A stretch of 64,000 bases of DNA from Kitasatospora sp. MMS16-BH015 (lineage in GTDB: Bacteria > Actinomycetota > Actinomycetes > Streptomycetales > Streptomycetaceae). The notes under the pieces were generated by a model. That model had not been told where the DNA came from and did no database searches. It saw only the letters and a list, made by a program, of their open reading frames with translations. Of this stretch, positions 38,987 through 47,422 are shown piece after piece; positions within the stretch are counted from its first letter, which is position 1; each line of letters starts with the position of its first letter. The position numbers and the translations under genes were made by a program. The stretch covers positions 6,215,001 to 6,279,000 of the forward strand of contig NZ_CP025394.1 of assembly GCF_002943525.1 (NCBI RefSeq), given 5' to 3'.

Positions 38987-40093
38987 TCAGGACCGGTGCA
39001 ACGTGATGGTCGTCCACGCGCCGATGTGGATCCGGTCGCCGTCCGCCAGCGGGATGGCGGTGTGCGGGGGCACCGGGTCGGGGCTGCCGTTGACGGTGGT
39101 GCCGTTGGTGGAGTCCTGGTCGACCAGCACCCAGCTGCCGTCCGCCTGCTCGGCGAGCATGGCGTGCTGGTGCGAGGCGCCCGGGTCCTCCGGCGGCACC
39201 GACAGGTCGATCTCCGGCACGGTGCCCCGGTGCTGGCTGCGCCGCCCGATCCGCAGCTGCCCGCGCCCGGTCAGCGGGATGCGCCGTTCGGGGCAGTACG
39301 GCGGGAAGAACAGCCCGGCCGCCTCCGGGCCGCTGCGGGCCATCATGTCGGTGAAGTAGTCCCGGTCCGCGCTGACCACGGCCATCCAGGTGCTCCGGGC
39401 CGGCGGCTGCGGGGGCTGGGCCATCGCGGCCGGGGGCTGCTGGGGAGCCGCCGAGGGCGGGGCCAGCCGGAACGAGGTGGGCGACTGGTCACCGGGGCGC
39501 TCGGGCTGGGCGTAGACCGGGCCGGTCTGGTCCAGGCCGTCCGACTCGGGGAAGCCCGCGGTCTGCGGGAACGCCTGCGGCGGCGGGTACCCGTACCCGG
39601 CCGGCGGGGCGGGGGCGGCCGGCGGCGGGAAGGGCGCGGGCGGCGGGTAGCCGTACCCGGCCGGCTCGGTCGGGCGGGACTGCCGCTGCGAGGGCGCGGA
39701 GAGGTCGAAGTCGTACCCGCACTCCTCGCAGTACCGGCCGGTCTGCGGGGTCCGGCAGATCGGGCAGGTCACCAGCCCGGCGGTGGGCTGCTGGTACGGC
39801 CCGGCCTGGTGCGGCGCGGGCTGGTGCTGGCCAGGCTGGTGCTGCTGGTGCGGCGCGGGCTGGTGCTGGCCAGGCTGGTGCGGCGCCTGCTGATGCGGCG
39901 CGGGCTGGTGCGGTGCCTGCTGGTACGGGTGCTGCGGGGCCGCCGGGGGAGCGGGCGGGGCCGAGGGCGGCGGGGGCGTGGTGAACGGCGAGGCTCCGGG
40001 CAGGCTGACGCCGGTCGGGGCGGTCATCGGGAAACCGCAGAAGTCGCACCAGTCCTCGGCCTGCGACTCGTGTCCCCTCGGGCAGATCGGCAT
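38987..40093 (-). CDS. FHA-domain protein with zinc ribbons
   Basis: 368 residues. An N-terminal zinc ribbon (CPRGH…WCDFCG, residues 3-20), a Pro/His/Gln-rich repeat region (about 45-105, with AP-HQ-P repeats), a second ribbon (CPICRTPQTGRYCEECG, about 110-126), another Pro-rich linker, and a C-terminal forkhead-associated domain (about 275-365; LRIGRRSQHR, SHQHAML, DSTNGTTVNG). FHA domains bind phosphothreonine peptides. As last gene of the PknG cluster it could be the kinase's substrate or reader, like GarA/OdhI in mycobacteria and corynebacteria, although it is much larger and its N-terminus differs. ATG 40093 is favoured over GTG 40105. Confidence 0.88.
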   Translation of the reverse strand: MPICPRGHESQAEDWCDFCGFPMTAPTGVSLPGASPFTTPPPPSAPPAPPAAPQHPYQQAPHQPAPHQQAPHQPGQHQPAPHQQHQPGQHQPAPHQAGPYQQPTAGLVTCPICRTPQTGRYCEECGYDFDLSAPSQRQSRPTEPAGYGYPPPAPFPPPAAPAPPAGYGYPPPQAFPQTAGFPESDGLDQTGPVYAQPERPGDQSPTSFRLAPPSAAPQQPPAAMAQPPQPPARSTWMAVVSADRDYFTDMMARSGPEAAGLFFPPYCPERRIPLTGRGQLRIGRRSQHRGTVPEIDLSVPPEDPGASHQHAMLAEQADGSWVLVDQDSTNGTTVNGSPDPVPPHTAIPLADGDRIHIGAWTTITLHRS

Positions 40094-40130
40094 CAGTTCC
40101 CCCACACTCCAGCAGGTCCGGTACGACCGG

Positions 40131-41438
40131 TCACTTCTTCACTCGTACGGTCTTCGTCGACCGGGTCTCGAGGGTCATCGAGTCGGCCGCGCTCACATGG
40201 CTACGGAACCGAACCGTACCCTCCTTCGGGTCCACCACGTCGACCACCTTCTGCAGCAGCTTGAAGGTGCCGTCGTTGCCGGTGGCGTGGGCGATCCGCA
40301 CCGCCGCGCCCAACTTGGCCGTGGCACGGTCGAGATCACCCGCGCGGTGGGCCTCCAGACCCTCCTGGATCGAGGCCGCGAGCTCCGCCTGACCGGTGTA
40401 GTGGGCGACCTGCGGACTGATCCGGGTGGAGGAGGCCAGGTCATCGGTCCAGACCGCCCGGACCAGCCCCTGGGAGAGCACCTCGGGCGAGCCGTCCGGC
40501 CCGGCCAGCACCAGGCTGATCCGGGCGGCCAGCATCTCGCTGCCCACGGCGGCCGCCGGCACCTCGACGCAGACGTGGTAGTCGCGGCTCTCCTCGCCCC
40601 AGGAGCCGGTGGGGTAGTCGCCCGCTCGCGGACCGGCCTCGCTGCGGCGGCCGGTCAGGTCGACCACCTCGGGGGCCACCTGCTTGACGTACTTGACCAC
40701 CGCGTTGGCCGGAGTCCAGACCCGGAGCCGGACGTCGGCCACGGCCTTGTTCAGCGCGCCGGCCGTCATGGCCCGGAAGTCCTCCGCCAGGCCGTCCGGC
40801 TCGGCCACGATGTCGGCGGTGCCGAGCAGGGCGGTCGCGATCTTCCGGAGCTCCTTGACCTCCCACTTGGTGCCCACGCCCCGGCAGTCGGCGGTGAACC
40901 GGCCGCTGACCTCGGCCAGCACCCGCTCCAGCTCCTCGGGCGTCTCGTGCTCGTTCTTGCCGTCGGTGAGCAGGATGGCGTGCCGCAGCCCGGCCTGTGG
41001 GCGGCTGCGGAAGAGCCGGTCGGCCAGGGTCAGCCAGGTGCCGATCGCGGTGCCGCCGGAGGCGGTGAGCTTGCGCAGCGACTCCTTGGCCTGGCCGCGG
41101 GTGGCGGGGGAGGAGACGGCCAGGCCGCCCCCGCCAGGGAAGACCTCCCGGGCCTCGTGGGTGCCCGCGACCACCGCGAAGGCCACCCCGTCGCGCAGGG
41201 TGTCGATCGCCGCGGCGGTCGCCTCGCGGGCGGCGCGCAGCTTGGTGGCCGGGTAGTCCATCGAGCCGGAGCAGTCGATCATGAGCACCACCGCCGAGTC
41301 GGCGGCGGGCGTGCCCTGCCGCTGCGCGGGCAGGGCGGCGCCGCTCGCGGTGACGGTGACGATCGCGTTGACCTCGCGGGCGCCGACGGCCAGGTACTCG
41401 TTCTGGAAGATGTCGACGGCGAAGCTCGGGTGAGGCAT
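40131..41438 (-). CDS. vWA-domain protein
   Basis: 435 residues. A von Willebrand A domain covers about 48-230, with the metal-ion-dependent adhesion site intact: DCSGS (Asp55, Ser57, Ser59), the SGGTAIG threonine and LLTDGKN aspartate. The C-terminal half (about 240-435) is a beta-rich region ending in a helical DLDRATAKLGAAVRIAHATG segment with TPR-like spacing. No signal peptide or membrane segment, so it acts in the cytoplasm, probably as a protein-interaction scaffold. It lies 37 nt before the FHA gene and 81 nt after the PP2C gene, in one direction. Confidence 0.88.
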   Translation of the reverse strand: MPHPSFAVDIFQNEYLAVGAREVNAIVTVTASGAALPAQRQGTPAADSAVVLMIDCSGSMDYPATKLRAAREATAAAIDTLRDGVAFAVVAGTHEAREVFPGGGGLAVSSPATRGQAKESLRKLTASGGTAIGTWLTLADRLFRSRPQAGLRHAILLTDGKNEHETPEELERVLAEVSGRFTADCRGVGTKWEVKELRKIATALLGTADIVAEPDGLAEDFRAMTAGALNKAVADVRLRVWTPANAVVKYVKQVAPEVVDLTGRRSEAGPRAGDYPTGSWGEESRDYHVCVEVPAAAVGSEMLAARISLVLAGPDGSPEVLSQGLVRAVWTDDLASSTRISPQVAHYTGQAELAASIQEGLEAHRAGDLDRATAKLGAAVRIAHATGNDGTFKLLQKVVDVVDPKEGTVRFRSHVSAADSMTLETRSTKTVRVKK

Positions 41439-41456
41439 CGGTGCTCCTGTCGGAAA

Positions 41457-41504
41457 GTGGGGCGGGCCGAAGGTGGGGCGGGCCGAGAGTGGGGTCGGCC
41501 GAGG
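41457..41504. repeat. 16-bp tandem repeat, three copies and a partial
   Basis: Units 41457-41472, 41473-41488 and 41489-41504 start GTGGGG and share the GGCCGA core; a partial follows. It fills the gap between the PP2C stop and the vWA start. Confidence 0.75.
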
Positions 41505-41519
41505 GTGGTGAGCCGGGCC

Positions 41520-42545
41520 TCAGCCCGCCGGGTCGATCGGGAGGACCGCCACCGTGATGTTGTCGTGGCCGCCCGCCGCGAGGGCGTACTCCACCAGCTC
41601 CCGGGCCGCCGCCAGCGGCTCGGCGCGGGCGTCGGTGCGGACCACCTCGGCGAGGTCGGTGGCGGCCTCCGCGTAGTTCCACAGGCCGTCCGAGCAGATC
41701 AGCAGCACGCCGGGCACGTGCGGGGTGAAGGCGACGGTGTGCGGCTCCAGGTCCTCGGCGTCCGCGCCGAGCCAGCCGGTGATGGCGTGGGCCCGGGGGT
41801 CCGCGTACGCCTCCGCCTCACCCACCAGCCCGGCCGCGACCACCCGGGCCGCCCAGGAGTCGTCCTCGGTCAGCCGGTAGGGCTCGGCGCCGGCCCGGTC
41901 GTCCGGCACCCAGTAGGCCCGGGTGTCGCCGACCCAGCCGATGGTCACCGCCCCGGCCGTCGAGACCGCGCTCACGTAGGTGCAGGCGGGCGCGTTGAGG
42001 CTGCGGCCGGCCGACTGGCGCCCGTCCGTCTTGCCGTCGTGGGCCAGCGCGGTGACGGCCTCGGCCGCCTCGTGGATGGCCGCCCGCATCGCCGAGCCCG
42101 GTTCGGCGCCCCGGGCCAGCGAGCCGCGCAGCGCCGTAGCGGCCGCCGTGACCGCCGCCTCGGATGCCTCGTCCGGCCGGGCCGAGGAGGAGACCCCGTC
42201 GCAGACCACCGCGAACACCGCCGGCTCGCCCCCCGGCAGGATGGCCGAGGCCAGCGTGAAGGCGTCCTCGTTGCGGTGGTGGCGGCGCCCCCGGTCGCTG
42301 ACCCCGGCCACGGTCGCCACCCCGTCGGCCCCGGTCAGCGCCTGCTCCTGGTGGTCCCGGGGCTTGGGCTGGCTGCCGCCGCAGGCCTCGCAGTACCCGT
42401 CCGCGGCGACCTCGGCGGCGCCGCAGTGCACGCAGGGCACCGCTGCCGGGCCCGGCGGACGGAGGCTGCGGCCGCAGGCGCCGCAGAAGGCGTCCTCCTC
42501 GTCCCAGGGCTCGGCACAGCTCGGGCACACGGTCTGCTGAGGCAT
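41520..42545 (-). CDS. PP2C-family serine/threonine phosphatase with N-terminal zinc ribbons
   Basis: 341 residues. The first 60 residues hold two zinc ribbons (CPSC…FCGACG and CVHCG…DGYCEACG). The phosphatase domain (about 80-335) shows RNEDAF, VCDGVSSS, GWVGDTRAYW, LICSDGLWNY and GGHDNITVAVL, the metal-binding aspartates of PPM-type phosphatases. Cytoplasmic, with no membrane segment. It directly follows the PknG-like kinase gene; an upstream GTG at 42554 would overlap the kinase stop as GTGA, so translation may be coupled. Likely role: reversing phosphorylation by that kinase (inference). Confidence 0.92.
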   Translation of the reverse strand: MPQQTVCPSCAEPWDEEDAFCGACGRSLRPPGPAAVPCVHCGAAEVAADGYCEACGGSQPKPRDHQEQALTGADGVATVAGVSDRGRRHHRNEDAFTLASAILPGGEPAVFAVVCDGVSSSARPDEASEAAVTAAATALRGSLARGAEPGSAMRAAIHEAAEAVTALAHDGKTDGRQSAGRSLNAPACTYVSAVSTAGAVTIGWVGDTRAYWVPDDRAGAEPYRLTEDDSWAARVVAAGLVGEAEAYADPRAHAITGWLGADAEDLEPHTVAFTPHVPGVLLICSDGLWNYAEAATDLAEVVRTDARAEPLAAARELVEYALAAGGHDNITVAVLPIDPAG

Positions 42546-42550
42546 TCGGT

Positions 42551-45127
42551 TCACACCCACGTCCGGGGGCGGGCCCGGTTCGCCCGCTCCACCATCTCGA
42601 TCCTGTACTCGGCCCGGTCGGACAACCGTGCCAACACCCGGTAGGACTGTTCCAGGGCGAACCGTAGTTCCCGTTCGCCGCCCCGGTGTCCGAGCACCTC
42701 CACCGTGCCCGACCGCTGCGCCGGATCGGCGAGCACCCAGGCCAGCGCGGTGTCCAGCACCTCGACCGCGAGCTCCTCGCGGCGGCGGGCGTCCAGCGCG
42801 AGGGCGGCCAGCTGCGCGGAGCAGCGGGTCAGGTCCGGCCCCAGCGGGTCGCTGCCCGGCCGCCCGCGCAGCCGGGCCCGGACGGCCCCGATCCGGGCGG
42901 CCGTGTAGTGCGCCGAGGACTCCGGCACCGCCTCCAGGGCCGCCACCGCGCCCGCCCGGTCGCCGTCCGCCAGCCGCACCCTGGCCAGCCCGAAGGCCGC
43001 GCCCACGTACCCCCGGTCGACGGCGGCGACCAGCCGGTAGCACTCGGCCGCCTCGGCCCAGTCGCCGAGCAGCTCGGCGCAGACCGCCAGGGCCAGCTTC
43101 GGGGCGGGCTCGCCGGGGAAGGCGTCGTAGACCGCGTCGAAGGACTCGGCGGCCTCCTCGGCCCGTCCGGCGGCCAGCGCCACCAGCCCCCGGTACCAGA
43201 CCACCCGCCAGTCCTCCGGGTGTTCGCGCTCCAGCTCGGCCAGCCCGTCGGCCGCCCCGGCCGGGTCGCCGAGTTCGAGCCGGGCCCGCAGCGCCCGCAG
43301 CGAGAGCTCCACCGAGGGCCCGGCCGCGCCGGTCAGCGCCGCCGCCAGCGCGGTCAGCACCTCGGCGGGTGGCCCGGCCAGCCCGGCCAGCAGCCCGGCG
43401 TTGGGGTCGTCGGTGTCCACCCGGGGCAGCGGCAGGGCCGTCGTGGCGGCGGCCGGGTCGAGCGGGGCCCCGGTCAGCTCGGTGTCCACCACCCGCAGCT
43501 CCGGCCCGAACAGCTTGGAGACGGCCGGCCGAGCCTGCCCGTCCCGGCGGCTCAGCACCTCCCGCAGCACGCCGGTCAGCTGGTCGGCCATCTCCTCGGC
43601 CGAGCCGAACCGGCGGGCCGGGTCCGGGTCGGTGGCGCGGACCAGGAACCGGTAGTACGACTCGTACTCCGCCAGCACCGGCACCTCGGCCTGGGCGGGC
43701 AGCTCGTACCGGTAGGTGGAGTTGTAGCCCTGGAAGTCGAAGGTCAGCACCGCGAGGGTGCGGGCCACCGTGTACAGGTCGGAGGCGGGCGAGGGCCCCT
43801 CGGCGGCGATCTCCGGGGCCTGGTAGCCGACCGTGCCGTAGATCGGACCGTCGTCGTCGAAGCGACGGACGGCGCCCATGTCGATGATCTTGAGCGAGTC
43901 CTCGCTCTGGATCACGTTGTCTATCTTGAAGTCGCAGTAGACCAGCCCCCGCGCATGCAGGTAGCCCAGCGCGGGCAGCGCCTCCAGCGCGTAGGCGATC
44001 GCCTGCTCGACCGGCAGCGGGTCGCGCAGGCCGTCCGGGGTGCGGCGCTCGCTCGCGATGTCCTTGAGCGACTTGCCGCCGACGTACTCCATCACGATGT
44101 AGCCGTCCACCGTGCCGGTGCGCGGGTCCGGGTACTCGACGAAGTTGATGATGCGGACGATGTTGGGGTGGTCGACCTCGGCCAGGAAGCGGCGTTCGGC
44201 GATGGCCACCGCGAGGGCGTCGCGGTCGCCGGTGTCCAGCAGGCCCTTGAGCACCACCCAGCGGTCGCTGACCCGGCGGTCCTGGGCCAGGTAGATCCAG
44301 CCGAGGCCGCCGTGGGCCAGGCAGCCGAGGACGGCGTACTGGCCACCGACCAGGTCGCCCGCGCGGAGCTTGGGCGTGAAGGAGTACGGGGTGCCGCACT
44401 TGGTGCAGAAGCCGTCCGGGCGGCCGGGTCGGCCGTTCTTCTCCCGGCCGACCGGGAGCTCGCAACTGCTGCAGTACCGCTTGCGCTCGGGCACCGAGGG
44501 GTCGACCAGCACCGCGGCGGCCGGATCGGCGGGCGGCACCGGAGGCACCGTCACCAGCCCGGCCCCCAGGTTGCCGCGCCGCGCCGTGGGCGTGCTCCGG
44601 GAGGCCGGCACCCGCACCGACGGCCCGCTCCCGGACCCGGTCCGCCCCGAGCGGCTCCGCCCCGATCGCCCCGATCGCCCCGATCGCCCGGACCGGCTGC
44701 TGCGGCTCGCCGCACTCCGGCCGGAGGGGGTGTAGGGCTCCGTCCCGGTGGAGACGGCGCTGCCGGTGGTGGCGGGAGCGAGGGCGAGGGGAGCCAGACC
44801 GCACTCGTCGCAGTAGCCGTCCGGGTCGATGGTGCCGCCGCAGTCCCGCCCGCAGGGATCACCGGGCCCGCCGGCCCCGCTGCCCACCCCGGTGCTCGGA
44901 CCGGAGGCCGTGCCCGTCCCGGCGGCGCCGGACGGGCGGCCGGTGCCGACACCGAGCCCCGTCCCGATGCCGGAGGCCGTGCCGGAGAGCGTGCCGGAGG
45001 CCGTGCCGGAGAGTGTTCCGGAGGCCGTTCCGGTGGGGCGGGCGGCGGCCAGGCCGCATTCGGTGCAGTAGCCGTCCGGGTCGATGGTGCCCGGGCAGGC
45101 GGGTTGGGCGCACGGGTCGTCCGGCAT
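42551..45127 (-). CDS. pknG: PknG-like serine/threonine protein kinase
   Basis: 858 residues. Two N-terminal zinc ribbons of the form TIDPDGYC-x2-CG (to 24 and about 92-109), separated by Gly/Thr/Ser repeats and a SGR repeat, then the PknG rubredoxin-like motif (Cys219, Cys222, Cys241, Cys244), kinase domain (about 255-530) and C-terminal TPR-like helices (about 600-780). The glycine loop AHGGLGWIYL, VVLK (Lys294), catalytic YCDFKIDN (Asp399, Lys401, Asn404) and DMG (Asp416) match PknG rather than PknA/B-type kinases, since HRD and DFG are both replaced. No transmembrane segment. In mycobacteria PknG controls 2-oxoglutarate use through GarA. Confidence 0.93.
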   Translation of the reverse strand: MPDDPCAQPACPGTIDPDGYCTECGLAAARPTGTASGTLSGTASGTLSGTASGIGTGLGVGTGRPSGAAGTGTASGPSTGVGSGAGGPGDPCGRDCGGTIDPDGYCDECGLAPLALAPATTGSAVSTGTEPYTPSGRSAASRSSRSGRSGRSGRSGRSRSGRTGSGSGPSVRVPASRSTPTARRGNLGAGLVTVPPVPPADPAAAVLVDPSVPERKRYCSSCELPVGREKNGRPGRPDGFCTKCGTPYSFTPKLRAGDLVGGQYAVLGCLAHGGLGWIYLAQDRRVSDRWVVLKGLLDTGDRDALAVAIAERRFLAEVDHPNIVRIINFVEYPDPRTGTVDGYIVMEYVGGKSLKDIASERRTPDGLRDPLPVEQAIAYALEALPALGYLHARGLVYCDFKIDNVIQSEDSLKIIDMGAVRRFDDDGPIYGTVGYQAPEIAAEGPSPASDLYTVARTLAVLTFDFQGYNSTYRYELPAQAEVPVLAEYESYYRFLVRATDPDPARRFGSAEEMADQLTGVLREVLSRRDGQARPAVSKLFGPELRVVDTELTGAPLDPAAATTALPLPRVDTDDPNAGLLAGLAGPPAEVLTALAAALTGAAGPSVELSLRALRARLELGDPAGAADGLAELEREHPEDWRVVWYRGLVALAAGRAEEAAESFDAVYDAFPGEPAPKLALAVCAELLGDWAEAAECYRLVAAVDRGYVGAAFGLARVRLADGDRAGAVAALEAVPESSAHYTAARIGAVRARLRGRPGSDPLGPDLTRCSAQLAALALDARRREELAVEVLDTALAWVLADPAQRSGTVEVLGHRGGERELRFALEQSYRVLARLSDRAEYRIEMVERANRARPRTWV

Positions 45128-45133
45128 GGGTGG

Positions 45134-46438
45134 TCAGGCCCCCTGTTCGTCTTGGGTGTCCGGGCGGGCGGTGGCGGCCGGGCGCAGGGCCTGCTGGAAG
45201 CGGGCGACGGCGTCGGCGGCGGCGCGGAGGTCGCAGGGGGCGCTCCAGAGCAGCCAGCGGGCCTTCTCGAAGCGTTCGACGACCTCGGGGTCCTCGGCCA
45301 CGTCGAGGCGGGCGGCCATCGCCTTGTAGGCCTCCAGCCGGCCGCGGAGCTCGGCGCGGGCGGCGAGCGGGGCGGCCACCTCGGTGAGGGAGTGGCGGGC
45401 GCGGGAGAGTTCCTTGGCCGCCGCGTCCTCCAGGGTGTCCAGCAGCGGGGCGAGCCGGTGCCACTGGCCGGACTGCTGGAGTTCGACGGCCAGCGCGATC
45501 CGCTCGCGCAGGACGGAGGCGGGCCCGGGCACGGCCGGCACCTCGGTGGCCGCGATCTTGGCCAGCACCTCGCCCCGGGCCCGGCGGGCCTCGGCCAGGG
45601 TGGCGTCGGCGCGCTGGACCAGGTCGCCGACCGAGAGCAGCCGCTCGTGCGCCTCGTCGCGCAGCCGCAGCAGCCCCTCCAGCTCGACCCGGATGCCGTC
45701 CAGCGCCCGGCCGGCCCGGTCGAACCGCTCGGTGTCCACCGCGCCGCCCGCCGCCGGGCGGCCGAGTCCGCCGCCCTGCTCCGGCACCCGGGCCGGGCGC
45801 CACAGGGCCAGCGGATCGGCCCGCACCTCGGCCCGCAGGGCCGTCAGTTCGCCCTCCAGCTCGGCCAGGTCGTCGGCCATCGGGTGGGCCCCCGGCCGGA
45901 CGCCGACCGAACCGGCCAGCATCCGCACCCGGCCCAGCTCGGCCAGCAGCAGCTCTATCCGGGTGGGCAGCGCGGACCAGACGGCGTCGGCCGCCCCGAC
46001 CACCTCGAGCACCGTCGCGTACCAGCCGTTCATCCGCTCGACCAGCTCGGCCAGGCTCACCTGTTCGACCAGCCGGGCCGGGGCAGGCCCGTCCGGGCCG
46101 GGCAGTCGGCTGCCGGGCACGTTCACGGCCGGCCCGCCGAGCAGCTCGCTCAGCTCGGCGAGCTCGGCCCCGCCGGGCTTGGCCCGGCGCGAGCGCACCG
46201 CCCGGGCCGAGGCCAGCGCCTCGGAGTACCGGTCGAAGAGCGACCAGAGCAGGCCGAGGCCCTGCTCGGCGAGCGCCCAGCGCTCCTGGGTGCGGCCGGT
46301 CAGTGCGGCGCCGTCGAGCAGTCGACGGCCGGGGTGGTCCTGGAGGGTGAGCAGGGCGGCCTCGACCGCGTCGCGCTCGGCGCTGAGACGGGCCAGGGCG
46401 CGGTCCACCTCTTCGCGGCTCATCGCCGGTGCGGGCAC
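45134..46438 (-). CDS. Coiled-coil protein of the PknG cluster, function unknown
   Basis: About 434 residues, mostly helical with long heptad-like stretches (SREEVDRALARLSAERDAVEAALL; ELEGLLRLRDEAHERLLSVGDLVQRADATLAEARRARGEVLAKI). No enzyme motif, signal peptide or membrane segment is visible. It ends 6 nt before the kinase gene and follows glnH by 37 nt, so it belongs to the operon. It could link the GlnX/GlnH sensor to the kinase, but this is inference from position. GTG 46438 is chosen for an AAAGGA upstream; ATG 46423 is equally possible. Confidence 0.75.
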   Translation of the reverse strand: MPAPAMSREEVDRALARLSAERDAVEAALLTLQDHPGRRLLDGAALTGRTQERWALAEQGLGLLWSLFDRYSEALASARAVRSRRAKPGGAELAELSELLGGPAVNVPGSRLPGPDGPAPARLVEQVSLAELVERMNGWYATVLEVVGAADAVWSALPTRIELLLAELGRVRMLAGSVGVRPGAHPMADDLAELEGELTALRAEVRADPLALWRPARVPEQGGGLGRPAAGGAVDTERFDRAGRALDGIRVELEGLLRLRDEAHERLLSVGDLVQRADATLAEARRARGEVLAKIAATEVPAVPGPASVLRERIALAVELQQSGQWHRLAPLLDTLEDAAAKELSRARHSLTEVAAPLAARAELRGRLEAYKAMAARLDVAEDPEVVERFEKARWLLWSAPCDLRAAADAVARFQQALRPAATARPDTQDEQGA

Positions 46439-46475
46439 GCGGGGCGTCCTTTCCTGGGGCGTGGTGACGGTGATG

Positions 46476-47408
46476 TCAGGGGAGGTACTGGGCCGGGTCG
46501 GCGCCCATGCTGGCCGCCAGCCAGCGCTGGTAGCTCGCCTGCCAGCCACCGCCGGCACGGTAGTCGGCGAGCACCTGGTTGACCCGGGCGACCAGGTCGG
46601 TGTCCTTCTGGTTCATGGCGATGCCCATGTAGGCGGGGACGATCTGTTCGCCCGCCATCTCCACCGTCGGGTCCTGCGCGGTCTGCGCGGCGGCCAGCGT
46701 GGTGTCGGTCAAGGTGGCGTCCACCTGGCCGAGTTGCATCAGCACCAGGCAGTCGAGCTGGTTGTCCACCAGGGTGACGGCGGCGGCGCCGCGCGGGTTC
46801 TGCTGCAGCTCGGTCTGCGAGGAGGACTGCTTGGCCGCGCAGACCCGCTTGCCCCGCACCCCGTCCTCGAGCTTGTCGACGTGGGCCGACCTGGGCACCA
46901 CCAGCCGCTGGCCGGAGGAGAAGTAGGGCACGGAGAAGGCGACTTGCTGCAGCCGGTCGCAGGTGATGGTCATGGTGCGGGCGATCAGGTCGACCTTGTG
47001 CTCCTGGATGGCCTGGATCCGCTGGGCTGTCGGCACCGTCTTGAAGGTCACCTTCGCCGGGTCGCCCAGCAGGGCCTTGGCCACCGCGTGGGCCAGGTCG
47101 ATGTCGAAGCCCTCGATCTGCCCGGTCTGCGGGTCGCGGTAACCCCAGTGGTAGCTGTTCTGGTCCACCCCGACGACCAGCGTGCCGGCCTTCTTGATCC
47201 GCTGGACCGCCGCTCCGCTCTCGTCCCGGCTGGCCGGCAGGCTGCTCCTGGTGTCGCAACCGGCCGCAGCGGCCGGTACTTCGGCCGGGGCGGCGGCAGG
47301 TGCGGCCGTGACGACCCCGGTCGGCGCGCCCTGCGAGCTGCCCGCGCCGAGCAGCCCGGCGGCGGCCGCGACCACGGCCACCAGCGCCTTGTTCCGTACT
47401 CCTCGCAT
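46476..47408 (-). CDS. glnH: GlnH-like periplasmic-type amino-acid-binding protein
   Basis: 310 residues. A hydrophobic export signal (about 8-22, LVAVVAAAAGLLGAG), a Pro/Ala-rich stretch, then a type 2 solute-binding fold (about 75-300): GTLVVGVDQNSYHWGYRDPQTGQIEGFDIDLAHAVAKAL, DLIARTMTITCDR, the region around QLDCLVLMQLGQVDATLTD. This family binds polar amino acids such as glutamate or glutamine. There is no ABC permease or ATPase beside it; instead it sits between glnX-like and pknG-like genes, as in mycobacteria, where it senses rather than transports. I see no lipobox at the end of the signal. Confidence 0.88.
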   Translation of the reverse strand: MRGVRNKALVAVVAAAAGLLGAGSSQGAPTGVVTAAPAAAPAEVPAAAAGCDTRSSLPASRDESGAAVQRIKKAGTLVVGVDQNSYHWGYRDPQTGQIEGFDIDLAHAVAKALLGDPAKVTFKTVPTAQRIQAIQEHKVDLIARTMTITCDRLQQVAFSVPYFSSGQRLVVPRSAHVDKLEDGVRGKRVCAAKQSSSQTELQQNPRGAAAVTLVDNQLDCLVLMQLGQVDATLTDTTLAAAQTAQDPTVEMAGEQIVPAYMGIAMNQKDTDLVARVNQVLADYRAGGGWQASYQRWLAASMGADPAQYLP

Positions 47409-47422
47409 CGCTCTCCCCCCGT

